The position numbers and the translations under genes are program-made. 27,674 bases of DNA, taken from Clostridia bacterium (lineage in GTDB: Bacteria; Bacillota; Clostridia; Oscillospirales; CAG-272). A model generated the notes under the pieces. The model was not told where the DNA came from. It saw only the letters and a list, made by a program, of their open reading frames with translations, and made no database searches. The stretch spans positions 1 through 27,674 of the forward strand of contig JAFQUL010000094.1 in assembly GCA_017408535.1 (NCBI GenBank). The letters run 5' to 3'. Shown piece by piece: positions 15,956 to 22,848 of the stretch (its first letter is position 1; each line of letters opens with the position of its first letter).

Positions 15956-16912
15956 ATGAAAAAAACGATAATATATATTTTGTTTGTTGTTATTCTAGTA
16001 TCAGCATTAGTTGCCTGTTCGGAAAACACGGCATTCGATCCTAACAGTACCGAGGTAAGCAGAGATACTTCTTATGAATCGATTATCACCGTTGATCCTG
16101 TAAATGATGAAACAAATGAGCCGAAATATGACATTAACGGTAATCTGATAACAAGTCACAATGGCAAACCGGATCCTATACTGACAGAAAAAGCCAGTTT
16201 TTGGGATGGACAAAAAGCACTTAAATTTGTTGCATCAAACGGTTATGAGATATCATATAGACTTTACGTACCCATAGATTACAGCGAAGAATATGCATAC
16301 CCTGTTCTTACTTGCTTACATGGCCTTGGTGACGGTGGAACAGATAACCGGGCGCAAATTGATAATATTGTTACGGATATTGGATTTAATAAAAGTTATT
16401 CTCCGCTTTCCCAGGCTATAATTATAATGCCTCAGAGCCCTGATGATAACTGGGTGGATTACGGATCAATTGGTTATAGTGTTGATGAGGTAATGATATC
16501 CGGGTCTATAGAGGGTATAATTGAACTGATTGACTGTATCAACGCCACTTACAGTACAAATCTTAACAGACAGTATATAATGGGTTCATCTGCCGGTGGA
16601 TTCGGTACATGGTATATTATATCGAAATACCCTGAAAAATTTACAGCTGCTGCTCCTTGCTGTGGCGGGGGAGATCCAAACTACAGTGCGATTCTAAAGG
16701 ACATTTATATTCATGTTTATCATGATTCTACAGATGATGTTATACCTGTCATAGCAAGCCGTAGAATGGTATATGCAATCAAAGGAGCAGGGGGAGAAAA
16801 AATAGAATATACTGAGACCAACGGATATGCTCATAATCCTTTGGTGGGACTTGGTATCGCAGGAAAGCTTGACGTGTTCGAGTGGTTGTTCTCAAAAACC
16901 AAAGTACAGTAA
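15956..16912 (+). CDS. Lipoprotein esterase (alpha/beta hydrolase, PHB-depolymerase-like)
   Basis: This 318-residue protein is predicted to be anchored outside the membrane. The N-terminus IIYILFVVILVSALVAC has a lipobox LVA-C21, followed by a low-complexity acidic linker to about residue 85. The hydrolase domain (about 90-316) shows oxyanion-hole HG at 122-123 (CLHGLGDGGTDN), nucleophile S212 in the G-S-S-A-G elbow (YIMGSSAGGFGTWY), probable catalytic D260 in HDSTDDVIP and H293 in GYAHNPL. This order and the DxxIP context resemble feruloyl/acetyl-esterase and polyhydroxybutyrate-depolymerase relatives, so it probably cleaves esters on polysaccharides, but the substrate is unknown. It lies 30 bases after the secreted-protein gene and 12 bases before the next lipoprotein, within the sigma-factor block. 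Confidence 0.88.
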   Translation: MKKTIIYILFVVILVSALVACSENTAFDPNSTEVSRDTSYESIITVDPVNDETNEPKYDINGNLITSHNGKPDPILTEKASFWDGQKALKFVASNGYEISYRLYVPIDYSEEYAYPVLTCLHGLGDGGTDNRAQIDNIVTDIGFNKSYSPLSQAIIIMPQSPDDNWVDYGSIGYSVDEVMISGSIEGIIELIDCINATYSTNLNRQYIMGSSAGGFGTWYIISKYPEKFTAAAPCCGGGDPNYSAILKDIYIHVYHDSTDDVIPVIASRRMVYAIKGAGGEKIEYTETNGYAHNPLVGLGIAGKLDVFEWLFSKTKVQ

Positions 16913-16924
16913 TGGGTGATAGCT

Positions 16925-17743
16925 ATGAAAAGAGTAACTATATTTTTACTGATTATTGAAATATTTATCTCTATGTTAGGATGCTCTGTACAGCATGAAT
17001 TGAGCGAACATAAAGAAACGACCGATATTAAACCGGAAGACGATATGGCAGAAATGAGTGTAACTACCATAAGCGACGATTTGATCGGTAACTATGACAA
17101 GCAGACACGTTATGATGAGGGTGTCGTTATAAATGAAAAAAGCTACAGAACAGAAGAAAAAGATTATCTTCTTCTGCAAGTTGAGAATATTTCCGAAAAA
17201 AACAGAAGAGTAGAAATAGTAGTAAGATATTTTGATGTTAACGGTGACGTTATTGAGCAACAGGCACAGCGTTACGATTGGTTCTCATCGGGGTATAAGA
17301 AATATTTCCTTTTCAGACCTTATTATCATTTTACGGAATATGAATATGACATACTAGTAGTAGATACTGAGGAGCCCGTACCTGTGATTACGTTTGAGTT
17401 TGATAGGGTAGATATTCAAATGATTGACTACGGCGGATATAGCGATGTGGTTGCTCCTGTTGCTAATATGCGGTTATCTTTATCTAGGACGGATGATGAT
17501 TTGCCGACTGCAATATTAGCATTTAGTCTATTGATCCTTGATGAAAACAAGGATTTCTATGATGTTTGCTGTTCAAACTATAATATGCTATCAAAGGCAA
17601 ACAAAGAGGCAGATATATCGGTATCAGATTATTTTACCACGGGTAACGGACCGGCAAGTCTCGATTATATAGACGAGCTAAATACAAAACTTACATTCAT
17701 ACCGATAATCACTTACGCAGAGTTTTCCGTACTGCCATTTTAG
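16925..17743 (+). CDS. Putative lipoprotein of unknown function, paralogue of the gene at 15188
   Basis: I choose ATG 16925 (272 residues) because GGGTGA sits 5 bases before it; an in-frame GTG at 16916 lies inside that site. The N-terminus KRVTIFLLIIEIFISMLGC ends in a lipobox-like MLG-C20, acceptable but not ideal at -3. After an acidic linker comes a beta-rich domain with YLLLQVENISEKNRRVEIVV, RYFDVNGDVIE and YEYDILVVD. It matches the pattern of the secreted protein two genes upstream. The rest (VDIQMIDYGGYSDVV, VANMRLSLSR) is unfamiliar. It is last in the sigma-factor block and ends 8 bases before a bidirectional terminator. The two paralogues flanking an esterase suggest a surface assembly, but this is inference. 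Confidence 0.82.
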   Translation: MKRVTIFLLIIEIFISMLGCSVQHELSEHKETTDIKPEDDMAEMSVTTISDDLIGNYDKQTRYDEGVVINEKSYRTEEKDYLLLQVENISEKNRRVEIVVRYFDVNGDVIEQQAQRYDWFSSGYKKYFLFRPYYHFTEYEYDILVVDTEEPVPVITFEFDRVDIQMIDYGGYSDVVAPVANMRLSLSRTDDDLPTAILAFSLLILDENKDFYDVCCSNYNMLSKANKEADISVSDYFTTGNGPASLDYIDELNTKLTFIPIITYAEFSVLPF

Positions 17744-17751
17744 CCAAAACA

Positions 17752-17782
17752 AAAACTGTTGTCTCAGTGACAACAGTTTTTT
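17752..17782. terminator. Bidirectional terminator at the end of the sigma-factor block
   Basis: AAAACTGTTGTC and GACAACAGTTTT form a perfect 12-bp stem around TCAGT, followed by TTTTTT on the plus strand with a matching A run on the other side. It serves the plus-strand block and the convergent HD gene, whose stop is 4 bases away. Confidence 0.93.
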
Positions 17783-17785
17783 ATA

Positions 17786-18355
17786 TTATTTGAGCTCATC
17801 CAGCGGCAGGGAATAGCTGTCGAAGAATTCCTGCAGGAATATATCTGCCTCGGGGCAACCCATATCACGGAGAGATGCGAGATTCGTCTCAAGTGCGGTC
17901 TTGAATTCCTGATTTCCCATCTTTAACTCTTCCGCACATTTGATGCAGGCGGAGAGCTTGTCGGCGGCTTTGACGATTTTTTTCAGCTCTTCGTCACCCT
18001 TCATTACCTCAGAATAGTAATCCTTCATATCCTCGGGAAGATAGGTTAGCAGTCTTTCGTTGGCATTGTTCTCTATATCCTTATAGGCGGTCTTGATGGC
18101 GGGGTTAAAGTATTTTACCGGTGTAGGCATATCACCGGTGATTATCTCACTTGCATCGTGGTAGAGTGCAATAACGGCGGCACGCTCGGGGTCGTAGCTT
18201 TTGCTAAGACGCTTGTTGCCGATGACCGCAAGGGCGTTTGCAATGACCGAAACCTCGTATGAATGCACAGAGAGAGACTCGTTTGTGGTGTTGCGCATCA
18301 GCGACCAGCGGTTGATAAATTTCATCCTCGATATATATGCAAAAAAGTGGTTCAT
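17786..18355 (-). CDS. YfbR-like HD-domain 5'-deoxynucleotidase
   Basis: It is a cytoplasmic metal-dependent phosphohydrolase that removes the 5' phosphate of deoxynucleoside monophosphates in characterised YfbR proteins, a role in dNTP pool balance and thymidine formation. The 189-residue protein is close to the 199 of E. coli YfbR. The HD metal ligands are H31, H66-D67 and D132 (KAADKLSA). The substrate-side residues R17-W18, E70 and D75 in YHDASEIITGDMPTPVKY occur at nearly the same numbering as in YfbR. ATG 18355 has GAGGT 6 bases upstream. It is a single-gene unit with its own promoter (18391-18419), divergent from the dehydrogenase gene and convergent with the sigma-factor block. Confidence 0.92.
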   Translation of the reverse strand: MNHFFAYISRMKFINRWSLMRNTTNESLSVHSYEVSVIANALAVIGNKRLSKSYDPERAAVIALYHDASEIITGDMPTPVKYFNPAIKTAYKDIENNANERLLTYLPEDMKDYYSEVMKGDEELKKIVKAADKLSACIKCAEELKMGNQEFKTALETNLASLRDMGCPEADIFLQEFFDSYSLPLDELK

Positions 18356-18390
18356 TTTGACCTCGCTTAAAAATCGTTTAAGTTAAGACC

Positions 18391-18419
18391 ATTATAACAT
18401 AGAAATAGCTTTTTATCAA
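18391..18419 (-). promoter_or_regulatory. Sigma-A promoter of the HD nucleotidase gene
   Basis: On the minus strand TTGATA (18419-18414), 17 bases, perfect TATAAT (18396-18391). It is back to back with the promoter at 18428-18456; the two -35 boxes are only 8 bases apart. Confidence 0.87.
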
Positions 18420-18427
18420 TCATTAGG

Positions 18428-18456
18428 TTGACGGACAGAGAAAAAAATGATATTAT
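18428..18456 (+). promoter_or_regulatory. Sigma-A promoter of the D-2-hydroxyacid dehydrogenase gene
   Basis: TTGACG (18428-18433), 17 bases, TATTAT (18451-18456). The ATG lies 30 bases after the -10 box. The compact divergent arrangement could let one bound protein affect both genes. Confidence 0.85.
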
Positions 18457-18486
18457 ATTTACAAAATAATAAGAGTGGAGATTTCT

Positions 18487-19434
18487 ATGAAGATAGTTAT
18501 TACCGACGCAGGCACAGTATTTGACCGCTTTGTTTCCTCAGACGTTTTTTCTGAGTTCGGAGAGGTAGTCAGCCATCATCTGCTTAAATACGATGAGCTT
18601 GCGGAAAATATAAAGGATGCGGACATCGTTCTCTGCAACAAGAGCATAATGGACAAGGAGTCGCTGAAATACGCAGAAAAGCTTAAATATATCGGCCTCT
18701 TTGCCACCGGCTACAATAATATAGATACTGTTTATACAAGAGAAAAGGGTATCACCGTATGTAATGCAGGGTCATACTCTACCGATGCGGTGGCTCAGCA
18801 TACCTTTGCGCTGATACTTTCCTTCTTTAGCCGCGTGGGTGAATACAGTACCTTTGTAAATAATGGCGGCTGGAAGAACAGCGAGACCTTCTCCCCATTT
18901 ATCTGCACCCATAACGAGCTTTACGGAAAGACTATCGGTATCATCGGCTACGGCAGTATCGGCAAAAAGGTGGCAAAGATCGCAGACGCTTTCGGTATGA
19001 AGGTGCTTTGCTATACCAGGACTGTAAGAAATGAGCCGGGTGCCGAGTTCGTTTCCCTTGAGGAGCTGCTTCGCCGAAGCGATATCGTCAGCGCTCACTG
19101 CCCCTTAAACGATGCATCTCTTAAAATGTTCGGACGTGAGCAGTTTATGATGATGAAGAAAACCGCACTTTTCGTAAATACCGCCCGCGGCGGTATAGTG
19201 GATGAGGCGGCTCTGAGAGAGGCTCTTGAAAAGGGAGAGATCGGCGGTGCGGCAATAGACGTGCTGACCAAAGAGCCGATGGAGGACGACTGCCTCCTTT
19301 ACGGCGCGCCTAACTGTCTCCTTACACCTCACGTTGCCTGGGCCCCCGTTGAGACCAGACAGAGACTTATATCTATAGTTTCGGACAACATCAGAGCCTG
19401 GCTGTCAGGCGCTCCCACTAACGTTGTTAACTGA
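18487..19434 (+). CDS. D-2-hydroxyacid dehydrogenase (glycerate/hydroxypyruvate-type)
   Basis: It is a cytoplasmic NAD(P)-dependent oxidoreductase interconverting 2-oxo acids and D-2-hydroxy acids. ATG 18487 (315 residues) is preferred because GGAG lies 6 bases before it; a GTG at 18475 overlaps that site. The substrate domain contains YIGLFATGYNNID and AGSYSTDAVAQHTFALIL. The nucleotide domain has the dinucleotide loop GYGSIGKK at 154-161. The catalytic triad is R234 (NTARGGIVDE), E263 (TKEPM) and H282 (LTPHVAWAP). The AWAP sequence after the histidine is common in clostridial hydroxypyruvate/glycerate reductases, so that specificity is my best guess; D-lactate or another substrate cannot be excluded. 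It is a single-gene unit between its own promoter and a strong terminator. Confidence 0.92.
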   Translation: MKIVITDAGTVFDRFVSSDVFSEFGEVVSHHLLKYDELAENIKDADIVLCNKSIMDKESLKYAEKLKYIGLFATGYNNIDTVYTREKGITVCNAGSYSTDAVAQHTFALILSFFSRVGEYSTFVNNGGWKNSETFSPFICTHNELYGKTIGIIGYGSIGKKVAKIADAFGMKVLCYTRTVRNEPGAEFVSLEELLRRSDIVSAHCPLNDASLKMFGREQFMMMKKTALFVNTARGGIVDEAALREALEKGEIGGAAIDVLTKEPMEDDCLLYGAPNCLLTPHVAWAPVETRQRLISIVSDNIRAWLSGAPTNVVN

Positions 19435-19443
19435 TACGGGCAT

Positions 19444-19496
19444 AAAAACGGCGATAAGATGACCTTCAAACAAAGGCTGTCCTATCGCCGTTTTTT
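19444..19496. terminator. Bidirectional terminator between dehydrogenase and FkbM-like gene
   Basis: AAAAACGGCGATA (19444-19456) pairs with TATCGCCGTTTTT (19483-19495), a 13-bp perfect stem with a second small stem (CCTT/AAGG) in the loop. The T run overlaps the stop codon of the minus-strand gene, so both convergent units end here. Confidence 0.9.
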
Positions 19497-20562
19497 ATTT
19501 TACTGTTGCTATCAGCTCTACGTCCCAGGCGGGGACGTACATTTCTCTGCGCAGGTACAGTCTGTACTCGGGGCAGAGGCTGTTGACAAGAAGAGGGAGA
19601 GAGAATATATCCTCGCTTCGGTGGTACACAGAGACGATGAGGTCGGGACGGTTTTCCGTTATCTGACCCCGTGACCCTAAAATGGCCGCTTTTTCTGCAC
19701 CCTCAACGTCGTATTTTATCATATCCAGCTTTTCGCCTAGGGACAGAGAATCCACGCTTCTGATCGTCACTGTGTCTTTGCCCTTGTCTGAGAGGCCGGA
19801 ATTTCTGTTTCCCTCACTTGAAAAAAGTCCCTCGCCGTCATTTTCTCCTGCGGCGGCAAATATGGGAATGACCTTTTCGCTGAGTCCGCTGTTTTCGATG
19901 AAAGCGGATAATTTTCTGTAGCTTCTCCTGTCCGGCTCAAGAGCGAATATTTTTCTGATACTGCCAGAAGCGGCGAGAAGCTCTCTCACCGTATCTCCGT
20001 TATATGCACCCAGGTCTGCGGTGACGCTGTAGCCGCCCGGGGAGAGTATTCCTCCAAGCACGTCCTCACGTCCTGCATTACTTGATTTAAGGTGAGAGAT
20101 ATTGCCGCTGTACTTAAACTCGATCACCTCGCGGAAGACCTCTCTTGACCTGTCATCTGCAAGAAGTGAGTATACGCTGTCGATCTTATCCTCGTTTCGG
20201 TCAAAAAAATCCTTGTCAAAGAGCTCACCGCCGCATACCGGCACGTCGGGAGCAACAAGCTCTCTTTCTCCGGCGATTCTGTAAAAATTATCAAGAACGT
20301 CGCCAAGGGAGCTGCCAAAGGCAAGCACTACCGCAAAATCGTCATACTTTTCCTTCGTCTCCGAATAGCTGAGTACCTTTTTTGAATGGAAGGTATGCCC
20401 TCTGACAAAGCCGTCGCTGGCAAAGAAATCGGCGATCTCTATTCCTTTTTCCTCGAGCACCTTGAGTATCTTGTCCGCACCGTTGCCCATGCCGTACATA
20501 CACAGCGGCTTGCCTGCGTTTTTTAGATATGTCCAGGTGTCTGACCCGGATATGAGCTTCAT
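19495..20562 (-). CDS. FkbM-family methyltransferase with extra N-terminal domain
   Basis: The 355-residue protein has a C-terminal SAM-dependent methyltransferase domain of the FkbM type (about residues 175-350). Motif I is TADLGAYNGDTVREL, the acidic cofactor segment is IFALEPDRRSY, and the characteristic DMIKYDVEGAEKAAI is followed by RPDLIVSVYHR. Ahead of it is about 150 residues with a Rossmann-like start (LCMYGMGNGADKIL, IADFFASDGFVRG) resembling nucleotide- or sugar-binding modules fused to some FkbM proteins. FkbM enzymes usually O-methylate sugars or small molecules; the substrate here is unknown. TAAAGGTGG precedes ATG 20562. It is the last gene of the minus-strand cluster, 65 bases after the first Asp-box gene, but a hairpin in that gap may reduce its expression. 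Confidence 0.88.
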   Translation of the reverse strand: MKLISGSDTWTYLKNAGKPLCMYGMGNGADKILKVLEEKGIEIADFFASDGFVRGHTFHSKKVLSYSETKEKYDDFAVVLAFGSSLGDVLDNFYRIAGERELVAPDVPVCGGELFDKDFFDRNEDKIDSVYSLLADDRSREVFREVIEFKYSGNISHLKSSNAGREDVLGGILSPGGYSVTADLGAYNGDTVRELLAASGSIRKIFALEPDRRSYRKLSAFIENSGLSEKVIPIFAAAGENDGEGLFSSEGNRNSGLSDKGKDTVTIRSVDSLSLGEKLDMIKYDVEGAEKAAILGSRGQITENRPDLIVSVYHRSEDIFSLPLLVNSLCPEYRLYLRREMYVPAWDVELIATVK

Positions 20563-20583
20563 ATATATCCACCTTTACCGAAA

Positions 20584-20621
20584 GATTGGGGATGCAGCTT
20601 CTACACCCCCAATCATTTTTT
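20584..20621. terminator. Hairpin between the Asp-box gene and the FkbM-like gene
   Basis: GATTGGGG (20584-20591) pairs with CCCCAATC (20607-20614), loop about 15 bases. The T run lies on the plus side (20616-20621); on the minus strand, the coding direction here, only TTT follows. It may be a partial terminator or attenuator within the cluster rather than a full stop. Confidence 0.55.
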
Positions 20622-20627
20622 ATTCGT

Positions 20628-21704
20628 TTATTTTACGTCGACCTTGACGATAGACAGCTTCTCCATAGGAGAGCGGTCGCCAAAGGAATATGCAAGGAGC
20701 ATCTTTCCGTCTGAAGTAAAGAATGCGGCGGGATGAGAGTAACCGTAGGAATCGTCGCTTTCAATAACCTTTATATCACCGTAGCGGGTGGCGGTGCTGT
20801 CAAGCTTTGACCAGACAAGAGAGGTCTGACCCTTAGTACCCTCTGCGTAGCATCTTCCGTTAAATACAGGAGTGGGATTCCAGATGGCGTAAAAGCTGCC
20901 GTCTGAGGGGTCCTTCGCTACCTTCAGAGGAGAGCAGGGGGAGGAGAAGCGGGAGGACTGAGCTACCATAAAATGATCGCCGTCATCGGTAGAGTAGGAC
21001 TCATACTGACACATCATATCGGTACTCCAGAAAACCTTGACAGCCTTAGGGCCTATCTCTGCAAGAACTGCGTTCTGAAGGCCGGCTGAGGTGTTGGAGA
21101 AGGGCTGGAAGACCTCGTCATAGGAAGACTTCCAGGTGATACCGTCATCGTCGGAATATGTGAATGCACCGTATGCACAGGGATCAACGTGAGTGTCGTC
21201 TCCTGCCTTTTCATTACCGGTGTGGTAGGTTATCGGCACGAGAATCCTGCCGCTTGAAAGACGGATAACACTGTCATTTACCAGCATGTGGTAACCGTCG
21301 TAAATTTCAATAGAGCAGTTGACTGCCTCGCCGGGGAAGGTCTTTCCTTCGTCAGAGGAACGTACCAATGCAAGGTGGTGGAGCCAATGAGGAGTGGTTC
21401 TGACCATATAGAACAGACCTACGTCACCGTTCTGCATACGCATAAGAGTAGGACTGCCTACCGTCTTTGCACCGTGACGCGCGGGATCAAGAATAGTATA
21501 GGCCTCACCCCAACTCTCACCCTCATCGTAGGAGATGCGTGCAACGATCTCGGAAGGAGCGTTGTCATCGCAGGGACAGTCGCCCGAGTAACGGGTATAT
21601 GCCATCATTATACCGTTGTCATTCAGTCTGATGAAGGTTGCTTCACAGTTACGGGTGTATCCTTCATCTGAAATTGTAATTATCTTTCTTACTGAAGAGT
21701 TCAT
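20628..21704 (-). CDS. Asp-box (BNR) sialidase-like protein 1
   Basis: The 358-residue protein has four Asp-box motifs SxDxGxxW/F: SYDEGESW (58-65), SSDEGKTF (116-123), SDDDGITW (184-191) and STDDGDHF (238-245). Together they mark a six-bladed beta-propeller of the sialidase superfamily. The N-terminal NCEATFIRLNDNGIMMAYTRYSG and central DSVIRLSSGRILVPITYH are typical of proteins annotated exo-alpha-sialidase in Firmicutes and Planctomycetes. There is no signal peptide, so it should act in the cytoplasm. The classical arginine triad is not clear to me, so true sialidase activity is doubtful; a glycoside hydrolase or lyase on an imported acidic sugar is possible. It sits 24 bases after its paralogue, with no terminator between, in the hydratase-led cluster. 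Confidence 0.85.
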   Translation of the reverse strand: MNSSVRKIITISDEGYTRNCEATFIRLNDNGIMMAYTRYSGDCPCDDNAPSEIVARISYDEGESWGEAYTILDPARHGAKTVGSPTLMRMQNGDVGLFYMVRTTPHWLHHLALVRSSDEGKTFPGEAVNCSIEIYDGYHMLVNDSVIRLSSGRILVPITYHTGNEKAGDDTHVDPCAYGAFTYSDDDGITWKSSYDEVFQPFSNTSAGLQNAVLAEIGPKAVKVFWSTDMMCQYESYSTDDGDHFMVAQSSRFSSPCSPLKVAKDPSDGSFYAIWNPTPVFNGRCYAEGTKGQTSLVWSKLDSTATRYGDIKVIESDDSYGYSHPAAFFTSDGKMLLAYSFGDRSPMEKLSIVKVDVK

Positions 21705-21728
21705 TATATGTTCCTCCGATTACTTGGT

Positions 21729-22823
21729 TTACAGTTTGATCTTGGTGACAGTGAGCTTTGCGAGACCGATGCCGTCCTCGGGACCGCCGCTGCAGTATGC
21801 TATGAGCATCTCGTCCTCTGCCGTAAACATTACAGCGGGATAACAGTATCCGTGATCCGGCTCGGCTTCTATGGTTTTGATCTCTCCGAAGGCTGATGCG
21901 TCGTCGTTTAGCTCTGCATAGACGTAGGGCGTTCTTCCCCAGTCAATGTGCCTGAAGGGTCGGGTGTTGTAAAGGGGAATGGGATTCCATATAGCGTACA
22001 GCTTGCCGGTAAAAGGATTTCGGGTTATCTTAAGGGGAGACCAGGGAGCAGTAAAACAGGATGGCTGAGCCACCGTCCAGTGCTCACCGCCGTCAAAGGA
22101 AAGAGCCTCGTACTGGTACATTTTATCTGTTCTGAAATAGCTCTTCAGAATATTTGGCGCGATCTCGATTATTCCACCCTCCTGAAGCCCTCGGCGGGTG
22201 CTTGTGAAGGAGGGGCAGATAATATCGGGAGAAGTCTTCCAGGTATACCCGTCATCGTCGGAATAGGTCACAACACCGAAGGAGCGAAAACTTACACGGG
22301 GACGTACATTCCCTGTCTGCTCTTTTTTTGCGCCGGGGTGTATGTGCTGTGCTGTTATAAGTCTGCCAGATGCGAGCCGTTCAACTCTTGAGTTATTGAG
22401 TCCGAAATAACCGCTGTATTCGGTGGGATCACAGAAGGAACAGTGGCGGAAGGTCTTGCCCTCGTCACTTGATCTGAGGAGAATGTGTCTGTTATTGAAT
22501 CTCTCAAACCCCGGTTCTGCAAGTCCGAAAAACAGACCGATATCCCCGTTGAGCATACGCATGAGCGAAACGCTCATAATATTGGTAACACCAAACTGAG
22601 AGGGATGAAGGAGGTCTGTCGGCTCTGTCCAGCTCTCGCCGTTGTCGTGTGAATAGCACACGGCAAGGCCGGCATCTGCCAAGTCGCTGTACGAGCCGCC
22701 GAAATACCTTGAATATATCAGCATTATACTGCCGTCACGAAGGCGGATAAAATCCCCCTCGCTGTGCCGGGGATACTTTTCGTTCGGAGTAATAGCTGTT
22801 ATTATCCGAATATTATCACTCAT
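21729..22823 (-). CDS. Asp-box (BNR) sialidase-like protein 2
   Basis: The 364-residue protein is a tandem paralogue of the next gene downstream. Asp boxes include SHDNGESW, SSDEGKTF, SDDDGYTW and SFDGGEHW. Shared landmarks are YPRHSEGDFIRLRDGSIMLIYSRYFGG near the N-terminus, GLQEGGIIEIAPN and the YAIWNP block (GKLYAIWNPIPLYN against GSFYAIWNPTPVFN). No signal peptide is present, so it is predicted cytoplasmic. The paralogues have diverged strongly outside these blocks, which suggests different substrates or heteromer formation rather than a recent copy. It lies 25 bases after the hydratase stop and 24 before the first paralogue, so all three are likely on one transcript. The catalytic function is unproven. 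Confidence 0.85.
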   Translation of the reverse strand: MSDNIRIITAITPNEKYPRHSEGDFIRLRDGSIMLIYSRYFGGSYSDLADAGLAVCYSHDNGESWTEPTDLLHPSQFGVTNIMSVSLMRMLNGDIGLFFGLAEPGFERFNNRHILLRSSDEGKTFRHCSFCDPTEYSGYFGLNNSRVERLASGRLITAQHIHPGAKKEQTGNVRPRVSFRSFGVVTYSDDDGYTWKTSPDIICPSFTSTRRGLQEGGIIEIAPNILKSYFRTDKMYQYEALSFDGGEHWTVAQPSCFTAPWSPLKITRNPFTGKLYAIWNPIPLYNTRPFRHIDWGRTPYVYAELNDDASAFGEIKTIEAEPDHGYCYPAVMFTAEDEMLIAYCSGGPEDGIGLAKLTVTKIKL

Positions 22824-22848
22824 TGTCTGTTCTCGCCCCTTTCGGTGA

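Noticed and set aside
13178..17785. tRNA-Lys as attachment site with a repeated tRNA 3' end bounding the AT-rich block
   Set aside because: No copy of the tRNA 3' end was found near 17744-17785 and there is no integrase gene, so att sites are not annotated.
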